In this document: piece by piece, positions 59,046 to 64,000 of the stretch | Position numbering within the stretch: position 1 is the first letter of the stretch | Layout: each line of letters starts with the position of its first letter | DNA from: Chitinimonas prasina | Lineage (GTDB): Bacteria; Pseudomonadota; Gammaproteobacteria; Burkholderiales; Chitinimonadaceae | NCBI RefSeq assembly: GCF_030160395.1 | Contig: NZ_BSOG01000006.1 | Location: forward strand, 62,001 to 126,000 | DNA: 64,000 nucleotides | Direction: 5' to 3' | Notes under the pieces: model-generated | The model's input: the letters and a program-made list of their open reading frames with translations, nothing else | Databases searched by the model: none | What the model was told of the DNA's origin: nothing | Position numbers and translations under genes: made by a program

Positions 59046-60143
59046 ATGGCCGAGAACAAGAAACCGCAGTGGGATATCTGGAAAGAGCTGGAAGAGCTAC
59101 GCCAGCGCTATAAGGAACTGGCGCCCATGTTTGCACGGGTAGGCGTAGCGCCGGAGTTTGCCCAGATGGTGAACAACCTGCGTCTGGACTTGCAGCGGCG
59201 GCCGCCATCACCCCCCCTGAATACCGGCGAGCGCGACAAGGATGCGCAAGCGCAAGAGGAGTACAAGCGGGCGTTTGCGTCTCACTATGAAGAAGTGTTC
59301 TTCAAAGTAGAGAACTGCCTGCGCATGCCTTGGCCGATTGAGGCGCAGTACTTGGTGCCGGGAATTCTGGAGGAAGTGGAGAATCAGCGCCGTACGCTGG
59401 CCAAGAATCCGCTGGTATCCCCGCCGCTGGAGAAGCTGGATGCTTTGGTCGAGGAGTACGCCAATCTGGACAAGATGGATGATAGGCTCGATCGGACGTC
59501 AATCGCCGTACGGCGGGCGCAGTTGACGGAAGTATTGGGTTTTCCGTTGATCGTGCGGCGCCAGCTTGCCCACCCGGAGTGGGAGCTGCTGCCGCCGCTG
59601 GCCAGTGATGCGTATCGGCAGCTGCTCAATAGCAAGATTGAGAACTACCGCGCGGCGGGCTGGTTGCAATCCAAGCTATTCGATAAGTGGTATATCGCGC
59701 TGGAGTTCGATGCCATCTGGGCGCGGCTCAAGCGTGATGCCAACGACCGCGAGCGCATCATCAGCCAGCTCAAGCTCAACTGGCCCAAGCTGGGGAACTG
59801 GGCGCCAGAATTTCCCCATGCAGATCTGGTGTGGTATCTGCTGCTGGTCCTGCTTTGCATCATTGCCCTGTTTGCCGAGTGGTGGTGGGCGGCGGGCGGC
59901 TTGCTGATCTGGCTGCAGCTCTCGGTCATCATTGAAAAGCACCACGCACAGCTGGTAATCAAACGTCGGCAGGCTTTGCTGCTGGAGTGCGGGCGCTTCA
60001 AGCGCATCCGCGACCAGATATCGTCGGGCAAGTTTGATCCGAGCACAGTGCTCAGGCAGCTCAAGCAGTTCAATTTCCGACACTATGTCTCGGAGCAAGG
60101 CATGCAGTTGCTGCAGTCCATGTCCATGGTGGGCGGTTTCTAG
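59046..60143 (+). CDS. Hypothetical membrane-anchored protein
   Basis: 365 aa, not recognised. A long charged helical N-terminal part (about 1-255) precedes two adjacent membrane helices (DLVWYLLLVLLCIIALFAEW and WAAGGLLIWLQLSVII, about 260-297), then a cytoplasmic-type basic tail. No signal peptide. Codon use is like the core genes. It lies 31 nt after the RutE-like gene and may be cotranscribed. Confidence 0.6.
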   Translation: MAENKKPQWDIWKELEELRQRYKELAPMFARVGVAPEFAQMVNNLRLDLQRRPPSPPLNTGERDKDAQAQEEYKRAFASHYEEVFFKVENCLRMPWPIEAQYLVPGILEEVENQRRTLAKNPLVSPPLEKLDALVEEYANLDKMDDRLDRTSIAVRRAQLTEVLGFPLIVRRQLAHPEWELLPPLASDAYRQLLNSKIENYRAAGWLQSKLFDKWYIALEFDAIWARLKRDANDRERIISQLKLNWPKLGNWAPEFPHADLVWYLLLVLLCIIALFAEWWWAAGGLLIWLQLSVIIEKHHAQLVIKRRQALLLECGRFKRIRDQISSGKFDPSTVLRQLKQFNFRHYVSEQGMQLLQSMSMVGGF

Positions 60144-60534
60144 CAGTCCTGGCTCGCTTTTGGTATCGCTCACCTGTGTGTGGCCATGGCTACAATACGG
60201 CGGATACTGCCTGATACCCCATATGCCGACATTCGGCCGCTATTTGACAGGCTGTGATTTTCTCAGCGCCTCCTATGATGAGGTAGTGGCGAGATTCCGG
60301 TAGTACCGTTGCAGGCTTCCTGTTGGTATGAGGGGGATGACAGGTGGCGAGGGGACAATCCAGCAACTGTGCAGTAATGCCAGCATACTTGCCGTAATAA
60401 TTACTCGTGAACCGATTACCGGCCGCGATAGTGTTGCAGCTATCCGCCGGGTAGGCTGCCAGCGCTCAATCGCGCTGGCGCTTGCGGTTCATGCCGTCTA
60501 AAGTAAGACCGCATCAATCTTGCCCGGGGTCAGA
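60144..60534 (+). promoter_or_regulatory. Upstream region of the two-partner secretion pair
   Basis: About 390 bp with no credible gene. It holds a perfect 8-bp hairpin GCCAGCGC (60458-60465) / GCGCTGGC (60472-60479) with a 6-nt loop about 55 bp before the start. There is an AT-rich TAATAATTACTC stretch near 60395. I could not place a promoter with confidence or identify a riboswitch. Confidence 0.4.
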
Positions 60535-62115
60535 ATGAAATCGCACTTAGCCGCTTTACTGCTGGCATGCACTACGGTAGCCGCCGCAGAAGAAACGCTC
60601 AGGTTCTCGATCAACCAGTACAAGGTGGAGGGGAATACCGTGCTGCCGGATGCGCGTATCCAGGCCACTCTGGCGCCCTTTGCAGGGCAGGGGCGCGATT
60701 TTGCCGATGTGCAACGCGCACTGGAGGCGCTGGAGACCTTGTACCGCAAGGCCGGTTATGGGGCCTTGCAGGTATATCTGCCAGAACAGGAAATGAACCA
60801 GGGCACCATTGTGTTCAAGGTGGTCGAGCCCAAGCTGGGCAAGGTTCGTATCGAGGGCAATCAGTATTACGGCGAGGGCAACATCCGCCGGGCGCTGCCA
60901 GCACTGCGCGAGGGGGACGTTCCCAATACTGGTTCGGTGACCGATAGCCTGCGTCTTGCCAACGAGAGCCCCGCCCGCCGCCTGACCGTAACCCTGCAGG
61001 CGGGGGAGACGCCACAAACAGTAGATGCCAACGTTAAGGTGGCCGATGAGCGGCCATGGCGGGTGTTTGCCCAGGCGGACAACACTGGCTCCAAGGAGAC
61101 CGGCGAGGCGCGGTTGTCACTGGGCTACCAGCACTCCAATCTGTTCGATCTCGATCATGTCCTGACCACGCAGTTCACTACCTCGCCGAGTGAGGCGGAC
61201 AAGGTCAAGATATTCGGCATAGGCTATCGCGTGCCATTCTATGGCTGGGGCGATAGCCTGAGCCTGTTTGGTGGCTATTCCAATGTGGAATCAGCCGCCT
61301 TGGCCGGTTTATTCAATGTCACTGGCAAGGGCACCGTGTTCGGCGCCCGCTATACCCAGGGCCTGCCGTCCGATGGAGCGTTGCAGCACAAGCTGCAATG
61401 GGGCCTGGATTGGCGCCGCTTCAATACCCGTTCTACCTTCGGTGGCGGTAATACCGTGGGTTCCAACCGTTATACGGTGCAACCGGTGAGCCTTGCCTAT
61501 CAGGGGCAATGGCAAAATGCCAAGTCCAGCTATGACTGGAGTGCCGGCCTGTCGCGCAACTTGCCGGGTGGTGATGAATTGGGCCAGACCGGTGCCGGAC
61601 TATCCAAGTCGGGCCGGCTGACGGCTACCACCGAATACACGATTGCGCGCCTGGGTGGGAATGCCTATATCAGCCTGCCGGCCGAATGGACGGCCCATGT
61701 GGGCATGAATGCACAGCTGACACCCGATGCGCTTGCGCCTGGCGAGCAGTTTGGCCTGGGCGGTGCCAATAGCGTGCGTGGCTATGACGAGCGGGAATTC
61801 GCCAATGATGAGGGGGTGAACCTGACCCTGGAGGCCTATACACCGGATTTTGCCAAGCGCTGGGGCTGGGAAAGCATGACCTTGCGTGGCCTGGTGTTTT
61901 TCGACTGGGGGCGGATTACCCGGAATGACGTGGCACTGGGCGAGATCGACAGCACCGAGCTGGCAGGTGCGGGTATTGGCTTACGGTTGGGTTGGGGGAA
62001 GCGTGCATCAATCAAGCTGGACATCGCGCAGACCCTGAAGGAAGGGCAGCAGGATGGACAGCCTAAAAAGAAGGGCGATACCAAGGCCCATGTCTCGGCG
62101 ATTGTTTCATATTGA
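60535..62115 (+). CDS. ShlB/FhaC-family outer-membrane transporter (TpsB)
   Basis: Outer-membrane barrel that exports its partner exoprotein in two-partner secretion. 526 aa: signal peptide 1-18 ending VAAA, POTRA_2 domain (about 25-100), second POTRA (about 105-175), then the beta-barrel. The loop-6 motif VRGY appears in GLGGANSVRGYDERE (about 410-425), and the chain ends in an aromatic residue (SAIVSY), as expected for barrel insertion. The partner gene follows 78 nt downstream. Confidence 0.92.
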   Translation: MKSHLAALLLACTTVAAAEETLRFSINQYKVEGNTVLPDARIQATLAPFAGQGRDFADVQRALEALETLYRKAGYGALQVYLPEQEMNQGTIVFKVVEPKLGKVRIEGNQYYGEGNIRRALPALREGDVPNTGSVTDSLRLANESPARRLTVTLQAGETPQTVDANVKVADERPWRVFAQADNTGSKETGEARLSLGYQHSNLFDLDHVLTTQFTTSPSEADKVKIFGIGYRVPFYGWGDSLSLFGGYSNVESAALAGLFNVTGKGTVFGARYTQGLPSDGALQHKLQWGLDWRRFNTRSTFGGGNTVGSNRYTVQPVSLAYQGQWQNAKSSYDWSAGLSRNLPGGDELGQTGAGLSKSGRLTATTEYTIARLGGNAYISLPAEWTAHVGMNAQLTPDALAPGEQFGLGGANSVRGYDEREFANDEGVNLTLEAYTPDFAKRWGWESMTLRGLVFFDWGRITRNDVALGEIDSTELAGAGIGLRLGWGKRASIKLDIAQTLKEGQQDGQPKKKGDTKAHVSAIVSY

Positions 62116-62193
62116 GCCGGCACGTTTGCGTGTCGCAGTAACTGGATAAATATGGCGGTTAAACCGCCTCCGCGTCGAGCGGAAGGAGTCACC

Positions 62194-64000
62194 ATGAGTA
62201 TCTCGCAGCAGCCCGGTTTTGCCATGAAATCCCTGTTTGTTGCCACGCTGGCCTGCTATGCGCCGCTGGTCGCTGCCAACCCTACCGGCGGTACGGTGGT
62301 GTCCGGCGGTGCCACGTTCAACCAGCAAGGCAACAGCCTGATCGTGACCAATACGCCAGGTACGGTGATCAACTGGCAGTCGTTCTCCATCAATCAGGAT
62401 GAACTGACCCGCTTTGTGCAGCAGAACGCCAATAGCGCGGTGCTGAACCGGATCACCGGGCAGGACCCTTCGCAGATACTGGGGCAGCTGCAATCGAATG
62501 GGCGGGTGTTCCTGATCAACCCGAACGGGATTGTGTTCGGCCAGGGGGCGCAAATTGATACGGCGGGCTTGGTGGCCTCGACGCTCAATATCAGCGACGA
62601 CGATTTCAGGGCCGGCAAGCTCAAGTTTGAGGGTGCGGCCACAGGCAATATCAGCAATGCCGCCAATATCACCACGCCGTCAGGCGGCTTTGTCTACTTG
62701 ATCGCACCCAATGTCGAAAACAGCGGTGTCATCGTATCGCCCAAGGGCGAGATATTGCTCTCGGCTGGCCGCAGTGTGGAGTTGGTCGATGGTGTTGATA
62801 CCAGCCTGCGCGTGAAGGTGCATGCACCTGCCGGCCAAGTGGTCAATGTGGGGCAACTGATTGCCGAGCAAGGCCGTATAGGCATCTTTGCTGCGGCCAT
62901 CATGCAGCAGGGCGTGGTCAGCGCCAACCGTGCCGAAGTGGGCGAGGGCGGTAAGATCGTCTTCAAGGCCACTGATGCATTGAACCTGGCTGCCGGTAGC
63001 CTCACCGAGGCCAAGGGCGGGCAGGTGCTGGCACAGACCAGTGCGGGCGATACCCTGGTAAGCGGTGTGGTGGACGTATCCAATACCGCCGGTGTGGGCG
63101 GGCAGGCGACCTTGCTGGGCAAGCGCGTGGGCGTGTTCAACGGTGCGACCGTGGTGGCCGATGGGCGTGACGGCGGTGGCCAGGTACGTATTGGTGGTGA
63201 CTTCCAGGGCAAGAACCCCGATGTACAGAATGCGCAGGTTACCGCTATTGCCGAAGGGGCGAAGGTGAGTGCCAATGCTACCGGCAATGGCATGGGTGGC
63301 CGGCTTATCGTCTGGTCTGACCTGGCGACCCGTGTGCAAGGCAACCTAAGCGCCCGTGGTGGGCAGTTGGGTGGTGACGGTGGCTTCACCGAGATTTCGA
63401 GTAAAGGCCACCTCGACCTGCGCTCGGTGGTGGATCTCTCATCGACCCATGGCAAGGTGGGGCAGCTGCTGCTGGATCCGACCGACCTGTGGATAGGCTC
63501 CGCACCTGGCGTGTGTCTGCCGACGGTATGCGTGGATGGTAGCAGCGGCGGCACCTTGCTGGACAACACCTTTAGCTACGCCGAGCACGCCGATCACTCC
63601 TATATCTCCGCCTCCCTGATCAATATCCAGGGTGCGTCGGCGATGGTTACACTGCAATCGAACAACAACATCACGGTTGCCGAGGATGTCGAGAGTGATT
63701 TCGGCTTGACGCTGCAAGCTAACAACGATATCGAGGTGTTAAGCGGCGTCAATATACTCAGCGATCTGGGCAGTGTGGTGCTGGATGCCGATCACGATAT
63801 CCTGGTGGGTTCGAGTGCCACCATCACGACCAACGGTGGCCCGGTAGACCTGATTGCGGGCAACGGAATTTTCCACCTCGGCACCATCAATAGTTCCACC
63901 TCGGTACTGTTGCAGGCGACCAATGATATCTCGATTGCTTCGGGCGCTAATATCACTGCCAGCAGCGGCGCGGTAACCCTGATGGGGCGGGATGTGTACC
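62194..64000 (+). CDS. Filamentous haemagglutinin-like exoprotein (TpsA), incomplete
   Basis: Large secreted adhesin or toxin-type exoprotein; at least 602 codons, running off the window. GGAAGGAG precedes the ATG at 62194; a second ATG at 62224 is possible. Signal peptide ends near LVAA, followed by the TPS secretion domain with NGRVFLINPNGIVFGQGAQI (NPNGI motif) and ANSAVLNRITG. Beyond about residue 260 it becomes repetitive beta-helix-like sequence. It is the cognate substrate of the preceding TpsB. Confidence 0.92.
   Translation, partial: MSISQQPGFAMKSLFVATLACYAPLVAANPTGGTVVSGGATFNQQGNSLIVTNTPGTVINWQSFSINQDELTRFVQQNANSAVLNRITGQDPSQILGQLQSNGRVFLINPNGIVFGQGAQIDTAGLVASTLNISDDDFRAGKLKFEGAATGNISNAANITTPSGGFVYLIAPNVENSGVIVSPKGEILLSAGRSVELVDGVDTSLRVKVHAPAGQVVNVGQLIAEQGRIGIFAAAIMQQGVVSANRAEVGEGGKIVFKATDALNLAAGSLTEAKGGQVLAQTSAGDTLVSGVVDVSNTAGVGGQATLLGKRVGVFNGATVVADGRDGGGQVRIGGDFQGKNPDVQNAQVTAIAEGAKVSANATGNGMGGRLIVWSDLATRVQGNLSARGGQLGGDGGFTEISSKGHLDLRSVVDLSSTHGKVGQLLLDPTDLWIGSAPGVCLPTVCVDGSSGGTLLDNTFSYAEHADHSYISASLINIQGASAMVTLQSNNNITVAEDVESDFGLTLQANNDIEVLSGVNILSDLGSVVLDADHDILVGSSATITTNGGPVDLIAGNGIFHLGTINSSTSVLLQATNDISIASGANITASSGAVTLMGRDVY

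Noticed and set aside
60144-60534. Riboswitch in the leader of the two-partner secretion genes
   Set aside because: Only one simple hairpin is visible; no conserved core of a known riboswitch class was recognised.

Overview
The window reads as a betaproteobacterial chromosome. The basis is about 60% GC, a class I PHA synthase with a thiolase, a DUF3460 protein (a family I associate with Betaproteobacteria), a Pseudomonas/Burkholderia-style narK1K2GHJI cluster, and UbiUVT. I cannot fix the genus; something near Neisseriales or Burkholderiales is an impression only.

Layout. 1-5.9 kb is ordinary core genome: bacterioferritin and its ferredoxin, a PBP7-type endopeptidase, phaC, a thiolase and a DUF3460 gene. 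5.9-10.6 kb is a patchwork of small lower-GC minus-strand genes that look like orphan immunity proteins, broken toxin-tail-like fragments and about 60-bp palindromic repeats. 10.66-10.97 kb is a 318-bp solitary Tn7-like transposon end. From 10,980 to 57,210 I read one continuous 46-kb Tn7-like element. It starts TGTGACGGGAACCATAAAGT, ends in the inverted counterpart, and has the 5-bp sequence ACTAG on both sides. Its right-hand end lies 25 bp from the 3' end of a tRNA-Ser(UGA) gene. 57.2-64 kb returns to core-like genes: tRNA-Ser, a Bax inhibitor-1 family protein, a RutE-like nitroreductase and an unknown membrane protein, followed by a two-partner secretion pair whose large exoprotein runs off the window.

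The element encodes its own transposition module near the tRNA: a fused TnsA-TnsB transposase, TnsC and a long TniQ/TnsD-like protein. Divergent from these is an unknown zinc/HTH protein. Its cargo is almost a complete nitrate-respiration programme: nitrate and nitrite transporters (narK1, narK2), respiratory nitrate reductase (narGHJI) with a PpiC foldase, molybdenum cofactor genes (moaA, mobB, moeA, moaD), a carbonic anhydrase, and the NarXL sensor pair. It also carries O2-independent ubiquinone hydroxylation (ubiU, ubiV, ubiT), an FNR/Dnr-type regulator, anaerobic ribonucleotide reductase (nrdD, a separate glycyl-radical fragment, nrdG), NnrS-like and hemerythrin proteins for NO handling, and an FtrABCD-like iron uptake operon under a Fur-like box. 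FNR/Dnr-type boxes (TTGA-N6-TCAA or one mismatch) lie before narX/sirB2, the first hemerythrin, ubiU, nmo and nrdD. The island therefore appears to carry both enzymes and regulator: a transposable switch to anaerobic nitrate respiration.

A second, diverged end of the same family immediately left of the element, separated by the same ACTAG, implies two successive insertions at one tRNA-Ser attachment site. The immunity-gene patchwork may be leftover cargo of the older element.
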